A stretch of DNA of 64,000 nucleotides from Xiphophorus maculatus. Taxonomy: Eukaryota > Chordata > Actinopteri > Cyprinodontiformes > Poeciliidae. Of this stretch, positions 1-11,664 are shown piece after piece. The translations under genes and the position numbers were made by a program. Numbering within the stretch: position 1 is the first letter of the stretch; each line of letters starts with the position of its first letter. The stretch lies in the NCBI RefSeq assembly GCF_002775205.1, contig NC_036444.1:5188501-5252500 (forward strand). Direction: 5' to 3'. Under the pieces are notes generated by a model. That model searched no databases, was not told the DNA's origin, and saw only the letters and a program-made list of their open reading frames with translations.

Positions 1-313
1 TACCCAGGGAGATGCGCTGAAAATGGTAAACATTAAAATAGAAGATCTGTTAGAAAAATCCGAGCCTCTAAAACGCTTAATCAATCAGTGCTCCAGCTTG
101 GAGAAATTTGAAGAGAAATATCATGTCTTTGACAACAATGTTAAGGATCCTGCTCAAGTCAGTGGACTGCTGCAGAAGATCAACAGACTGGTTAAGGAAA
201 ATGGAGGAAGATGCTACACCAATGAAATGTTTGAAGAGGCACAAAGAGAAAAACAAGAAGAAATTAAACAACATCTCAGAGCAGTGAGAGAGAAGAGATG
301 TGTTCTACAGTGA
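1..313 (+). CDS. gimap: GIMAP-family GTPase, 3' part of the GTPase exon (CaaX type), cut by window edge
   Basis: This is the C-terminal part of an AIG1/GIMAP GTPase. The reading frame is open from base 2 and begins in TQGD, the box that follows the G4 region in the relatives at 5 and 59 kb, so the frame belongs to an exon that starts outside the window. The helical C-terminal region (LLEKSEPL, CSSLEKFEEKYHVFDN, YTNEMFEEAQREKQEEIKQ) closely matches those paralogues. The protein ends KRCVLQ and then TGA. CVLQ fits a CaaX prenylation box, and the terminal Q is typical of farnesylation (family knowledge, not shown here). It has no Gly/Ala-rich tail: the region between EEIKQHL and the terminal Cys is only a few residues. 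The 3' flank (TTAAACC, then ATTTACCAG and ATATTTGAT) is shared with the other CaaX genes, which points to tandem duplication. Confidence 0.85.
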   Translation, partial: TQGDALKMVNIKIEDLLEKSEPLKRLINQCSSLEKFEEKYHVFDNNVKDPAQVSGLLQKINRLVKENGGRCYTNEMFEEAQREKQEEIKQHLRAVREKRCVLQ

Positions 314-1823
314 TAAAACATCCGCAGCATTCATCCTCTGCTGGTTTGGCTGCAGTTTATTAAACCCCAACGTTCATGAATAACAAAAATATTTACCAGC
401 ATAAACAGATATTTGATTATCCTGTTAAATATTTACTGAAATATCTGAGCAGCTGAGCTGAGGAAGGAGGAGCCATGATGTCGTTATTTTGAGATTGTTG
501 GTTTGATTCCTGACTTCCCTCAGTCACGTCTTAGACTGTCAACCAGACAGTGAATGAATCTGCAAACATCTGAATATGACTTTTACTGTACAGGAGTAGA
601 AACAAATACAATTTAAATGAACAACACATTATCGTAAGCTGCATATTTATCTGAGTTTAGAAAAATGTCTGAGTAATTATTGATTTATCTGGTGTTATTA
701 TCTCTTGAATGGTGTAAAACACATTTTCACAGCTGTTGACAGCAAATCAAGAAGGGACAGTTTACCCCAATCCCATGAACAAAACACTAGTCAACAATAA
801 CAACAAATCTGCTGGAGCATAAGTGTATTGTTGTTGTTGTACTCTCTACTTCCTCTTCTGAGAATGGAGATGTGCTACCAGCTCTCCGTCTAACGGGTGA
901 AATGAGTTTCCTAAATCTGCTGGGATTTACCCTGTCCAGAACTGAAGTAAACTCTGTTTAAGCTGGTGTTGAGAAAGACTCGCCTGGTTCCTGACCACCT
1001 CCATCCAGATGTCTCTCCCTTCTTCCCACTGTGAATTAGCCAGACTGAGCAGCCTGAAGTCCACTAGTTTCACAGCACACCTGTTAACGGTCGCACTTTC
1101 TCTTTATTACAACTTGCACTTGGTACTGAACCAGGTTGGTTTTAGTAATGCTTTGTAATTAATCTTAATTTTAAACATAATAAATCAGTTATTTGATTAC
1201 TTCAGTTTCATTGTCACAACTTTAACAAATATTAAAACAAAACTTTTGCTGTAGATTATCATAAAGTGACACAATCAAGTCAGAAAAATATTCATGTTCA
1301 AGATTCTCTTTTTTTTAAACCAAAATCATCCATAGAAACATAATGAACTTTTATAATTTTCTGTATTTGTCAACGGAGTTTAAGTCTATTTATCTAAAAA
1401 GTAAAACAGTGTTTAATTACTCAGAGCACAAACAGAATTACTGTTAAAGTGTTTAAAGCCCAATCATGATGTTTTAAGAAAAGTCTTTCAACTTGTTTTA
1501 ATATGCCAATAACAAACATCACCAGCGGATGATGAACCTGCGTTTTGTCAACCTGTGTAGCTTAAATACATTGTTGTAAATTTTGGGATTTTTATCTAAT
1601 TACATTTTTTCTGAAATATTTAAAACTAGATCTCTGCTTCAGCAGGACAGTTTATTTTAACTGTTTCAGTCAGACACAAGCTTCTCTGAAAATTTATTTT
1701 AGTTAAAAATCTGTGAAGGTTTTGTAAATATTGACTGTAGTTTCTTCATTATTATAATTATTTTCTTTTCTGTCATTTTAAGAGCTGACACGTGCCCTCA
1801 ATGTTGTTTTTTGTAAAATGCAG
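314..1823. other. Intergenic, AT-rich
   Basis: The first 120 bases resemble the 3' UTRs of the other CaaX GIMAP genes. The rest is AT-rich with no supported coding region. From about 1,640 the sequence resembles 56,560-56,720, the upstream region of another GIMAP locus, so a promoter or non-coding first exon of the next gene may lie here. I could not place one. Confidence 0.5.
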
Positions 1824-1830
1824 TGGCAAG

Positions 1831-1870
1831 ATGGCACCTACAGGTGGAGCTTCATGGAAATCTGAACCCA
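1831..1870 (+). CDS. gimap: Start exon of CaaX-type GIMAP (joins 4996-5714)
   Basis: This is a candidate start exon: ATG followed by 12 more codons (MAPTGGASWKSEP) and one base, then a good donor (A|GTAAGTTT). A splice acceptor (AAATGCAG) ends at 1823, so a non-coding exon probably lies upstream. The donor is phase 1, which fits the phase-1 acceptor of the GTPase exon at 4996. Joined, the split codon reads ACT and the protein continues into [19 protein letters not shown]. The intron would be 3.1 kb and holds two repeat remnants. A decayed copy of this exon and its flank lies at 56,620-56,760. The exon is inferred from signals and phase only; no transcript evidence is available here. Confidence 0.6.
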
Positions 1871-2711
1871 GTAAGTTTTATTTAACTCCAGAGTGTTGAA
1901 CCCAATAATTTTTCACGATTTTTAAAACTTGTTTAAACTTAAATGATGAAAATGAACGACTTTTAGCCTCATAAAATAAAAAACACACCAAACATGATGG
2001 GGCAAAATTCATTTGGATGTAAACAATAGAGCTTCTCCTTTATTACCTGGTGTATGTGTAAATTCATCAGGTAATAGTTAATGTGCATAAGATCAGGGGA
2101 GCCGTATAGGGGGGAAGTTACGACAATTAAAAGGGCCCCTGACCAACAGGGGGCCCTCCACAATTATTTTTTTCTTTTTTGTTCATAGAAATGGGGCCCT
2201 GTCAATTACAAGATTAATTATATTGTGTTTTCTAAAATTGTTTTTAGCAGTAAAAATTAAATGTTACCCCTCCCAGACCAAAAACACACATTTGCCCTAA
2301 ACCCCCCTGGATCTGCATGAAATGGTTCGTTCCTGCTTGGAGCCTGACGATGTTCAGCAGCAGTCAGTGGAAAACAAGAACGACTGAGGCTGTTACTATG
2401 CTGCTAAGAAAAATAATAAAGTAGGTTTTCAAAAAATAGATTCAGAGAGAAAAGGGTAAAAGTGTCCATTTGTAACCCAGTTTTTCTCCTAGAGGTGGGT
2501 AAACTGTGTGAGATTATCAACCATTCAGTTTAGTTAGCTTAGCTGCAGACTGTTTGCCTCCATTTCACTAACATTTAATGAATTAAGGAAAGAAATTACC
2601 AATATATTCATATATTTAACTTGTCCCTGTACCTTTTACCACTTAACAACAGATGAGTCAGTCAGCAGCAGCTCAAGTCCCTCCTGACCCGTCCTCTGCT
2701 GAGTGAAATTA

Positions 2712-3222
2712 AAGCTGCAGTATGTAACTTTTATAAAAACATATATTTTTTCACATATTTGTTAAAACTGCAAAACTATGACATGAGAGATAATCTGTTA
2801 AAAATCTATTTCCTCTGCCTTCTCTCAGTACTTTCTAGAAACAACCAATCAGAGGCAGGAGAGTTTTAGTGCTGTCAATCACAATCTCATGCGGCTGCTC
2901 ATCCCTATGCTGCAGCTAACGCAGCATGCTGTGAATGCTCAGTCTAGTTAGCATAGCTACCAGTGACAGCAGATAAACATTTTTCCCGTAATGATATGTT
3001 GTTTCTCCACCATTAGCACATTTAGCAGTGAGTGAATGAGGTTGATTGACTGCAGCAAGTCCCTCCCCCTGGTTCTGATTGGTTGTTTTGGTTGGAACGT
3101 TGCATTACTTTAGCCAGCAATAGCAGTTCAGGTGGAGGAGATTGATTGTTTTCACAGATTATCTGTCTCATAACAAATATGGAGAAAACATATTTTTTTA
3201 TTAAAGTTATAAACTGCAGCTT
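2712..3222. mobile_element. Non-autonomous DNA transposon (MITE) in GIMAP intron
   Basis: This 0.5-kb element has imperfect terminal inverted repeats of about 28 bp, starting AAGCTGCAGT and ending ACTGCAGCTT, followed inward by an AT-rich stretch. It encodes no protein. The flanks (ATTA on the left, GAAT on the right) do not give a clean target duplication, so the superfamily is open; piggyBac (TTAA) or PIF are possible. Confidence 0.6.
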
Positions 3223-4995
3223 GAATAAAATGCAACAAAATAGCATTTTTTTAGATGTCTGGATTGCTTCATGTAATTCCTTTTTTCACTATAGGCTGCT
3301 GAGCTTTATTTGGTTTTTTGAAGTAGCACAAAATTAACAAATATTTAATTTGTTAATATGTCAGATGCCTTTGCAGATAATATAAATATTCAAGGTGAAC
3401 CAAACTGGAACCTGATTGAGGTCATGGTTACTAGAAGTTTGCTTTTCAATGACCATTTTTTGTTTATTACCTGGATATTATGTTAACGATTGTCACATCA
3501 GTTCATACACAGATTAAATCATTAATCATCATATATCAGTTCATAGACAGTCACATGATCCTTTTTGTATAAATTTATTCTGGGTCACTGATTGAACTAA
3601 AAGCTCTGCTGAAAAACCATGAAGAAGAAAAATTTGTTCACTGCAATTTTTTTTGACACTGGAATTAAAATGTTATTACACATAATAAATTAATAATATA
3701 TCCAACACTTTATGGTCTTTAACTTATGAAATTGCTTCAAATCTTAGTTTGTTTTTAAACTTATTTGTTAAATATTATTACAGTCAAAATCAATAAATCA
3801 ATCAAATCAACACATCAATATACCAATAATATATTCAAATCAACAAAATAATGACCTCATGAGAGGAAAATTTTAATTTGGGAATAACTTAGAGTTCAGC
3901 TCTAACAAATAAAATATAGATTGATTTATCATAAAAGGGCTGAAAACAATCTGGTCAATTTTAGCTGTTTGTATGTTTATGAAAGGATATTTAATGTTCA
4001 CTAGCTGAACTGTATAACATATTTTAAGTACTTATTTGCTTATCTTAGTTTTACTGAACCTTAACGAAGATTACAACTATGTTTGTCGCAATAAGGAATA
4101 AATCAATAAATACCACAATAAATTAAACAATGATTTATTGTTTTTCTCTCTCTCTCTTTATACAAAATATTGAATGCAACAAAGCACCAGATTGAAGACT
4201 TTTACCATAATCAAGTACCATTATGTTACTTTAAAATGGCCTCAGAATAATAATATTATTGTTTATCGCAATAACTTCTGGGACAATTTATCATCCAGCA
4301 AAATTTGTCATTGCAACAGGCTTAATTATAACAATCTTAGTTTCTTTAGAAAATGTTAACTAAAAGCTGAAACAGATTTTCTTACATGAGGATAATTTGC
4401 AAAGTTTAAAAGAAGAAATATTATTATTTGTTTTCTTTTATTGTTTTTAGAATTGTGTGATCATTGTAGTGGCACTCTGCGTCCCAAAAGTTCGTTGTAC
4501 CACCTTTGCAGTTTGTCTAACAACAAATATTTGAATCACTCGACTGAAACCAAGTCTTCTTTTATGATGTTTACTTAAAGAACTCCAAAAGTACACTTAC
4601 AGAAAAAATGAAAGGCTCGGTACAGATCGGTCAAAAAATTATGTTTCTTCCACCGTATCCAACTGCAATCTGACCTCAAATGTGCATACGGGCAATATTA
4701 ATGTTATGCATTACGTAGTGGAAGCCAAAATTACTTTTCACAATAAAAGTATCCTTTTATATTAACCAAGTTATACATTCTAGAAAATATACTCATCATG
4801 AATTTCTTAAAATTAAATTAAGCATATTTATACATTTTTAATCTAAATTATTATTCTATATGAATTCCCCATTAACTGGCTCTTACAATCATATTGTTAA
4901 CCGTAACATATCCATAATAGATCTGTTTAAACTTTTTATTCAGTCTATCTGAATAAAAACGGTTTTCAGTTTATTGTTGTTTTCTAATTCAACAG
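3223..4995. other. Intron of CaaX-type GIMAP, AT-rich with a repeat remnant
   Basis: This is the rest of the inferred intron. Around 4,080-4,330 there is a degenerate fish repeat (ATCGCAATAA and CATCCAGCAAAATTTGTCAT motifs); a related end occurs at 58,690-58,730 (TTGTGACAGGCCTAAT). The intron ends in a pyrimidine-rich tract and TTCAACAG at 4,995. Nothing else is recognised. Confidence 0.45.
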
Positions 4996-5714
4996 CTGAA
5001 GAAAAGCCCGACTTCAGGATTGTTCTTCTTGGGAAAACTGGAGTCGGTAAAAGTGCAACAGGAAACAGAATCACAGGGAAGAAAGCTTTTGAGTCTAAAG
5101 TCTCTTTTTCCTCTGTGACATCAGTCTGTCAGAAGGAAACCAGTGATGTTGCTGGTTTAAATCTGGCTGTTATTGATACTCCAGGTCTGTTTGAGACTGA
5201 AAAAGGTAATCAAGAGGTTGTGGAAAAGATCGCTAGATGCATCAGCCTGGCGGCTCCTGGTCCTCATGTCTTCCTGGTTGTGCTCCAACTGAACAAATTC
5301 ACTACTGAAGACAAAAAAAACACTGAAATAATTCAGACAATGTTTGGAGAAGAAGCAGCCAGACACACCATGGTCCTGTTTACCCATGGAGATGTGCTGA
5401 GAGAGGCAAACATTAGAATAGAAGATCTGTTAGAAACATCCCAACATCTAACAGACATCATCAGTCAGTGCTCCATCCTGGAGAAATTTGAAGATAAATA
5501 TCATGTTTTTGACAACAAAGTTGAGGATCCTGGTCAAGTCAGTAAACTGGTGAACAAGATCATCAGAATGGTTGAGAGAAATAGAGGAAATTTCTACACC
5601 AAGGAAATGTTTGAAGAGGCACAGAGAGCAAACCATGACGAAATTAAACAACAGCTCCGAGAAAATCCAGACGTTAATAGTAGAGGGAGAGATGGCAAAT
5701 GTGTTATACAGTAA
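4996..5714 (+). CDS. gimap: GIMAP-family GTPase, main exon (CaaX type)
   Basis: This is a complete AIG1/GIMAP GTPase exon. The exon starts after TTCAACAG, because the apparent upstream open frame has no ATG and crosses this acceptor. Motifs in order: P-loop GKTGVGKS; G2 Thr region (SSVTSVCQ); G3 DTPGLFE; the conserved box [20 protein letters not shown]; and G4-like THGD in place of NKxD, as is usual for the family. A C-terminal helical region follows ([42 protein letters not shown]). The protein ends RDGKCVIQ, a CaaX-like box. The Gly/Ala tail seen at 39 kb is absent. GIMAPs bind GTP, oligomerise on membranes and support lymphocyte survival or vesicle traffic (family knowledge). This copy is probably tethered by farnesylation rather than by a membrane helix (inference). 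Confidence 0.92.
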
Positions 5715-5790
5715 TGGTGTCTGTGTTGTTTTGGATTAAACCTTGATTTTCATAAATAACAAAATATTTACCAGTAATATGCAGACTTTT

Positions 5791-6165
5791 GATCCATCCG
5801 TCCGTCCGTCCGTCTGTCCATCCTCTTCTTACACCTTTGTCCCTACTGGGGTCAGGAGGTGCTGGTGCCTCTCCAGTGAGACATTTCATGTGAGAGGCGG
5901 GTTCACCTTGGACAGGTCGCCAGTCTGTCGGAGGGAAACACAGAGACAGACAGGACAAACAACCATGCACACACACTCGCACCTAGGGAGAATTTTGGGA
6001 AACCAATTAACCTAACAGTCATGGTTTTGGACTGTGGGAGGAAGCCGGAGTACCCGGAGAGAACCCGCCATACACAGGGAGAACATGCAAACTCCATGCA
6101 GAAAGACCCCAAGCCGGGAATTGAACCCACGACCTTTTTGCTGCAAGGCAACAGCGCTAGCTTTT
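5791..6165 (-). mobile_element. 5'-truncated LINE tail (RTE/Expander-like fish repeat)
   Basis: The sequence begins with an ATCC/GTCC simple repeat and contains the widely seen fish blocks TTTGGACTGTGGGAGGAAGC, CGGAGTACCCGGAGAGAACC and GAGAACATGCAAACTCC. The simple repeat lies on the left, so the LINE is on the minus strand with only its 3' end kept. It interrupts sequence homologous to the 3' UTR of the other CaaX GIMAPs just after TTTTGAT. The family name is from memory; the repeat nature is clear. Confidence 0.65.
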
Positions 6166-6950
6166 CATCATGTCACTAAATAAGAAACATCTGATCAGCC
6201 GAGCGTCATCATCTCTCATTTAAGTTCTGGACATATAAGATTTAGTTATGAAACAATGTTCCAAGATTTGAACTTTTCACGTTCTACAGTTTAAACTATC
6301 AGCAGAACAATCTGAAGTTATGAAGATACATTCAGTATCCTGACAGTACTGAGATGGTTGGGTTTTGTTTATGGTGAATCACTTTTCCCTCTCAGTAAAC
6401 AGTGAATGGGTTTTGCAGTATATGTCCTTCTGATTTGTTCTGATTTCAGACATTTGTCTCTGAGTAATTATTGATTGATTAACAATTATTAATTATTGAT
6501 TGACTTGATTAGTCAGTCAAGTGGTGATTAATAACAATCACCACCTGCTCAATTATATCATTTTTTGCCTTTGACATCAAGACAAAGGAGAAAATCTACA
6601 TTTAATTTTCTGATTATTAATTCAATTATATAACTGTATAAACCTAGATGTATGATGTATGTATGTCATAACTGTATGACCTAGATTTAACATATTTCAA
6701 GAATATGCAAAAACCATAAACATATTCTATAAAATGCATAAACAATATTTCTTTATCACATAGCAGAGACACGTTACTTTGACAGTGATACTCATGGCTC
6801 TGAGGATTACCCATAATACCCCGCGCTTTCTAAGGTGAATGCAATACAATGTTTTACCAACAGATGGTGCATTGTAGCAGGAATTAACCTGAACCATTTT
6901 AACTATGTTACATTAAAAGCGGTTGTTTGAATCCTGCCAGAGCTTTTACC
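6166..6950. other. Intergenic, AT-rich
   Basis: No coding region is seen. The segment 6,466-6,545 holds short direct and inverted ATTGATT/AATCAAT tracts. The right end runs into the tandem repeat that follows. Confidence 0.4.
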
Positions 6951-6974
6951 GTGCGCGCGGTTCTGGCGGGTCAC

Positions 6975-7955
6975 CGGTTTATGAGCTTTGTGTGTGTGTG
7001 TAGGTCTGTGTGTGTGCGTTTGTTTGAAATACCTTAAGGGGACCATTTTCCTGACACGTGCTATGTTGTGGGGACCCACTGCTCCTTGTGGGGACAGGAG
7101 CCTGGTCCCCACAAGGGGAAATATTGTTTTTGGGTCAGGTTTTAGATTTAGGACTAAGGTGTGAATTGAGTTTTGGCTAGGGTTAGGACAAGGGTAAGGT
7201 TTAGGCTGTAGAAATGAATAGAAGTCAATGGAAATTCCCCACAAAGATAGTCATGAAAACGTGTGTGTACGTGTGTGTACATGTGGGGGTGTGCATGCGT
7301 TTGTTTGAAATACCTTATGGGGACCATTTTTCTGACACGTACTATGTTGTGGGGACCCGCTGCTCTTTGTGGGGACCAGAGGCTTGTCCTCACCAGGGGA
7401 AACGCTGTTTTTGGGTCAGGGGTTAGATTTAGGACTAAGGTGTGAATTAAGTTTTGGTTAGGGTAAGGTTTAGGCTGTAGAAATGAATAGAAGTCAATGG
7501 AAAGTCCCCACAAAAATAGCCATGCAAACGTGGGTGTGTGGGTGCATGTGCGTGCGTTTGTTTGAAATACCTTATGGCAGGGGTGGGCAACTCCAGGCCT
7601 CGAGGGCCGGTCTCCTGCAACTTTTAGATGTATCTCTACTTCAACACACCTGAGTCAAATAATGAGTTCATTAGCAGGACTCTGGAGAACTTAGGAGGTG
7701 ATTCAGCTATTGGATTCAAGCGTGTTTGAACCAGGGATACATCTAAGAGTTGCAGGACACCGGCCCTCGAGGATCAGGATTGCCCACTCCTGTCTTATGG
7801 GGAACATTTTCCTGACACATGCTATGTTGTGGGGACCCACTGCTCCTTGTGGGGACTGGAGAATGGACCCCACAGGGGAAACGCTGTTTTCGGGTCAGGG
7901 GTTACATTTAGGACTAAGGTGTACATTGAGTTTTGGCTAGGGTTAGAGTTTATAA
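6975..7955. repeat. Threefold tandem repeat, unit about 270 bp
   Basis: Three units begin GCGTTTGTTTGAAATACCTT at about 7,017, 7,288 and 7,552. Each carries GGGGACCATTTTYCTGACAC, TATGTTGTGGGGACCC, CTCCTTGTGGGGAC, TTTAGGACTAAGGTG and (in the complete units) AGAAATGAATAGAAGTCAATG. GT-rich simple sequence separates units. The third unit is split by the MITE at 7,578-7,792. The small open frames here follow the repeat and are not genes. Confidence 0.85.
7578..7792. mobile_element. hAT-type MITE nested in the tandem repeat
   Basis: This 215-bp element starts CAGGGGTGGGCA and ends TGCCCACTCCTG, giving 12-bp terminal inverted repeats with one mismatch. It is flanked by CCTTATGG and TCTTATGG, a near-perfect 8-bp target duplication, which is a hAT hallmark. 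The interrupted host sequence is the third unit of the 0.27-kb repeat, where the other units read CCTTATGGGGA or CCTTAAGGGGA. Related copies lie at 33,308-33,526 and 46,308-46,523. Confidence 0.85.
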
Positions 7956-8144
7956 GCACACAATATAACATGATCAGCAGATGTCACCTTATAATCTAGT
8001 ATCCCACCACACCCCAAAGACAAGACTTTAGGATTCAGGTTTTGGTTTTGAAATGGGGATCAGTTCTCATCTAATCAGCTCTGGGTTTTATTAGAGGACA
8101 GAGGTTGTGGCAAGGATTGCTTAGGAATGAGATCTGATCAGTTC

Positions 8145-9052
8145 TAGTGATGGTACATCTGAATCCAGGCTTCGAGGCGGGTACCGAGTAAAAAGGGGGT
8201 GTGTCAATGAAACCCCACTTCAATGCTTGTGTCATCTTGCTGAAAACCACGTGACTGGCAACAAACGATACCTCACATTGCATGGGTCACATGACTCCTT
8301 CATTTTACGTGTCGGTTCTCAAAATAAAAGCATGATGAGTCTTGCCACTTCATGGGTTATTGTATTTGATCGCGCATCAGAGTCTTCAGCAGTGGCCGAA
8401 ATAAAAGGAGCCTTTTATAGTTGCTGAAATGTGCTACACAAATAAACCTGATTGAAATGGAGCCAGGAAGAGGAAAAAATCTGACATCTGAAAATACTTA
8501 AGATGATATTCACAAGATTTTAAAAAAAAAAATAATTAAACCCTTCACCTCCAAAATTCTCACCTTCTTGAAATTTCCACTATTTCTTTGTTCTGCAAAG
8601 ATATATCAGTCTTGCACAGCAGAAACAGACTTAACTCTGTAGGAAGAGTAAAATTCTGGCCTGATGAGTAAAAATAAGGGATCAGATCAGAGAGCCAATA
8701 GGAATCCAAGAAAAAGAGAATTTTGAAGAATTTTAGTTTTTCAGGAGGCAAATCAAAACTCAAAAAAAACTGTCTGCCCCAACAAGCACCGCACTCCGAG
8801 TACACTAAAATAAATGTCTATTGTCAAATCAGTCAATGACAAAAGAAAACAGCCAATGACAGTCAACATAAACCAGGATTGACTACTAATAATTTTAATA
8901 ACTAAAAAAAATTAAATAGGATTTAATTGACTTTCTTGTTACTAAACATGAGTTTGACAAAAATTTTGTGACAATATTACATTTACTAACTTTTTTTAAG
9001 TTTGTCTATCTGAGTGACAAGGGTGCCACAGTTTCAACAGCAGATGTCACTA
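8145..9052. mobile_element. Degenerate DNA transposon remnant (fish hAT-like)
   Basis: The left end TAGTGATGGTACATCTG and right end CAGATGTCACTA are inverted relatives if five extra bases on the left are allowed. The left part has the CGAGGC, CACGTGACTGGCAACAAACG and GGGTCACATGACTCC blocks common in a fish repeat. The sequence to about 9,170 (CACGAGGCTTCATTTGGC) may also belong to it. No transposase frame is visible. The interior 8,540-8,810 is of unknown origin. Confidence 0.45.
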
Positions 9053-9541
9053 GTGAGAAATGAATAAACCACCAAGTAATGAACCTTTGGGCAAAGCAAC
9101 AGGCTGGGAAACTTCATTGCTTCACGAGGCTTCATTTGGCTTCATTGGCACTAATCAGTTCATCTGGGTAAATGGAACCCCAATTGGAATTTGAAAGGTA
9201 TTTCAAATCAATAAATTGATTTTACTCTCTTATTTAGCTATAGTCATTTATGCCTTAAAATAAGTAATTATCACACAAGACTTAAGTTTTTTAAGTTTAT
9301 TGTAGTATTTACATTAGAATTACATTATTATAACTTGCATGTTCCGTGGGATACATTTGAACTTTGGCATTTCTGCAGAAGTTCAGGGTTTGCAGTGAAG
9401 GTCAACTTGTGTATCGCTCTGCAGCTGCTGTCTGCATATAACAACAACTCCTTAGTTGTTTATAGGTGCAAAGGGAGAATCTCCAAGAACTGCTGGGGCA
9501 GAGACCTAGTTTATTAACCGGTGAAATGACCCCTTTGGATC
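9053..9541. other. Intergenic
   Basis: The first 120 bases may belong to the transposon remnant before it. Nothing else is recognised up to the start of the duplicated segment. Confidence 0.35.
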
Positions 9542-10023
9542 AAATCACTTTGCAGGAGAGTTCTGATGAGACCAGGTTTCTTTTTCAGGCTTAGGCAGTT
9601 CTAAAAATCTAGCTTTCATGCCTTTATAATAAACTTTTGTTTTACTTTCTCTTGGTCCTTAACAAAAACCTATTTCAGCTACTGAACTGGTTTCTTTTTA
9701 AAATTGACACACCTGACATTCAAACAGAAAACGAACACAGGTTTCTCACGTCAACCTTCAGAAAGGCACACCTAATTGGTAGTTACTTGCTCCAGAACAA
9801 TCGAAACTCAAACACAAAAATGAAGCTTGAAGCAAATTAAACAATGGAGATTTTTCTCTGCACTCTTTCAGAGTAAACCTGTCAATCCTTAAATATTTGA
9901 AATCAGAGATTTATACAGTTTAAAATATCTTTATTTATTTATTATAAAACCATCAAACCAAATTACTTCTCATATAACAAGAATTGAGAAAGCTTACAGG
10001 TAAAGAGAAGCACCTGCATTGAC

Positions 10024-10227
10024 TTACCTGGCTACCAGCCCAAGAATGTTCATCCATCCATTGTCTATACAATCCTCCACCCACCACACCCTGTTTACCT
10101 GAACATGTTGATAGGAATCCATTCTCTGCCAACAAACTGGAATCCTCAACTGATCCAAATTGTTCCTCCAACCTGCCTTAAGCGTCTCATTATTAACACA
10201 AAGCTGCTCTAACATCAGTCCCTCCAT
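10024..10227 (-). other. Exon-like open frame in duplication arm A
   Basis: A 67-residue open frame (MEGLMLEQLCVNNETLKAGW...) is preserved in both duplication arms, differing here only by S for L near the middle. On its own strand a polypyrimidine tract and TTTCAG lie 5' of it, and GTAAGTCA follows near its 3' end, as for an internal or start exon. I do not recognise the family. Because the arms are recent copies, shared openness is weak evidence of coding. Confidence 0.3.
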
Positions 10228-10659
10228 TTTAGATTTTGTTACTGAATTAAACTCATTTCACTACTTTCTGAAAAAAAGCAGCTAAACATTTATTGGTTGT
10301 CTTTTGTTTTTTTCTGCATTTGAGACAATTTATCTCAGACATGAGAGAACAACCAGGTCATCATGACACATCAGAAACAGCTGCAACAATAAATCTGTAT
10401 TTACTTGGCACAAATGATGAAGCGTGTCACAGTCGAATCAATCTAGTTTGTTTGTGTAGAACATTTCAGCAACAAGGCAATTTAAAGTGTTTCACATTAT
10501 ATAAAAAATAAAAAGTCATGAAAACATCATACTGTCAACAATTGAGAAACCAGTAGCAAACATGACATTTTGTCAAGTGCCGTTGTTAAAATCTTCAATA
10601 CACATCAAATATATTGATCAATGTTTCATTGATTATGTTTCCACAGCAACTCTAAGATG

Positions 10660-10948
10660 TCTAGTCTTGATTTAAAGGAACTCAGTGTTTCAGCTGTTTT
10701 GCAGTTTTCTGTTCCAGATTTGAAGCTGAATGCTGCTTCTCCATGTTTGGTTCTCAGGATGCAGATCAGAAGCAGAAGACCTGAGAGGCCTGGAAGGTTG
10801 CTATGACAACAGCAGATCTTTAATGTGTTGTGGTGCTAAACAATTCAGTGATTTATAAACTAACAACAGTATTTTAAAGTCCATTCTCTGAACTACAGGG
10901 AGCCTGTGGAATGACTTTATATCTGGGTGATTTGTTCCATCTTCCTGG
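10660..10948 (-). mobile_element. LINE 3' fragment (L2/CR1-like), left half
   Basis: This is homologous to the reverse-transcriptase C-terminus and tail of the LINE at 18,180-18,890 (GTGTTTCAGCTGTTTTGCAG, CAGTGATTTATAAACTAACA). The right half lies at 17,060-17,225, because the LTR element inserted in the middle. It belongs to duplication arm A. Confidence 0.75.
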
Positions 10949-11573
10949 TGTTACGGCCCCTGGCCTCTTAAGGCTGTGCAGGCTCTTTTTTTTTCTATTA
11001 TGCAGGATCAGCTGTGCGGGCACAGCTTTCTGATTGGCTGCCTAGAAGCTGCAGGAGAGCAGCCACCCCATTGGAGCAGCAAAGCCAATCAGACGTTGAT
11101 GAGACCCACCTGCATCATATAAAAGACGTCCTAGTTCATTCCTCCAGTGGGGCAGCTAGCAGGAAGAGGTTGTGTACAGCTGACCCCCACCTTCCGTGTT
11201 TTGTGACTGTTTGTGGACAGTTTGAGCAATTTTGTTCTTGTTTCTTTTGTTAAGTAGTGAATCTGCTTTAGATAAACTTTGAACAAGCTAGAGGCTTGTG
11301 TTTGGGAGGTTTTTGGTGCTCCCCTTTGTTCCTTCTTTTTGGTTGATTTGAGTTACTTTAGACTGATGTGTTTGCACCTCTTGTCATTTAATTAGCACTC
11401 AGTGATTTCTGAATTTGTTGGTTCTTTACTTTTGTTTAATTGGCTTAAGTTGTATTGTGTTTTGGTTCTGTGAAAACCTTCTCTTGTAATAAATCATTCT
11501 TTCATTCCACTTTTTTCTCTGAACACATTTTTATGTTACCGCCCCTGGACTCCTAGACCTTGGGGGCGTAACA
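10949..11573 (+). repeat. 5' LTR of the Gmr1-type element
   Basis: Starts TGTTACGGCCCCTGG and ends GGGGGCGTAACA. It holds a CATATAAAAG TATA-like box near 11,118 and an AATAAA near 11,490, as expected for promoter and polyadenylation functions. A short open frame at 11,014-11,253 is repeated exactly in the 3' LTR and is not a gene. Confidence 0.95.
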
Positions 11574-11577
11574 TAAG

Positions 11578-11595
11578 TGGGGGCTCGTCCGGGAT
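11578..11595 (+). promoter_or_regulatory. Primer-binding site, tRNA-Pro type
   Basis: TGGGGGCTCGTCCGGGAT is the same 18-base site used by murine leukaemia virus for tRNA-Pro (established knowledge). It lies four bases after the 5' LTR. Confidence 0.9.
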
Positions 11596-11664
11596 CCTCG
11601 TTAAGAGGATCCCTCTGTTCAGAGTTAGAAGAGGAACATTTTTGGTTGTCTGTATCCAGCAACT

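Noticed and set aside
4974-4995. Extension of GIMAP proteins as M-LFSNS or M-LFSEP at their N-termini
   Set aside because: The first codon is TTG or GTG and the stretch is the end of an intron with a pyrimidine tract and AG; the true starts lie in upstream exons.
5157-5651. Open frames antisense to the GIMAP exon (and likewise at 25,390, 36,693, 39,170, 55,003, 59,654)
   Set aside because: They recur in every paralogue only because they mirror the conserved GTPase codons; they have no family of their own.
7125-7210. Telomere-like CTAGGGTTAGG motifs
   Set aside because: Single copies per repeat unit, not a tandem hexamer array.
8560-8805. 81-codon minus-strand frame
   Set aside because: No recognisable domain, lies within a transposon remnant, no promoter or splice signals.
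11014-11253. 79-codon frame repeated exactly at 16,500
   Set aside because: It lies in both LTRs of the same element and spans the promoter; identity comes from LTR identity.
11578-11595. A tRNA gene suspected because of the tRNA-like sequence
   Set aside because: Only the 18 bases complementary to a tRNA 3' end are present, at the position of a primer site.
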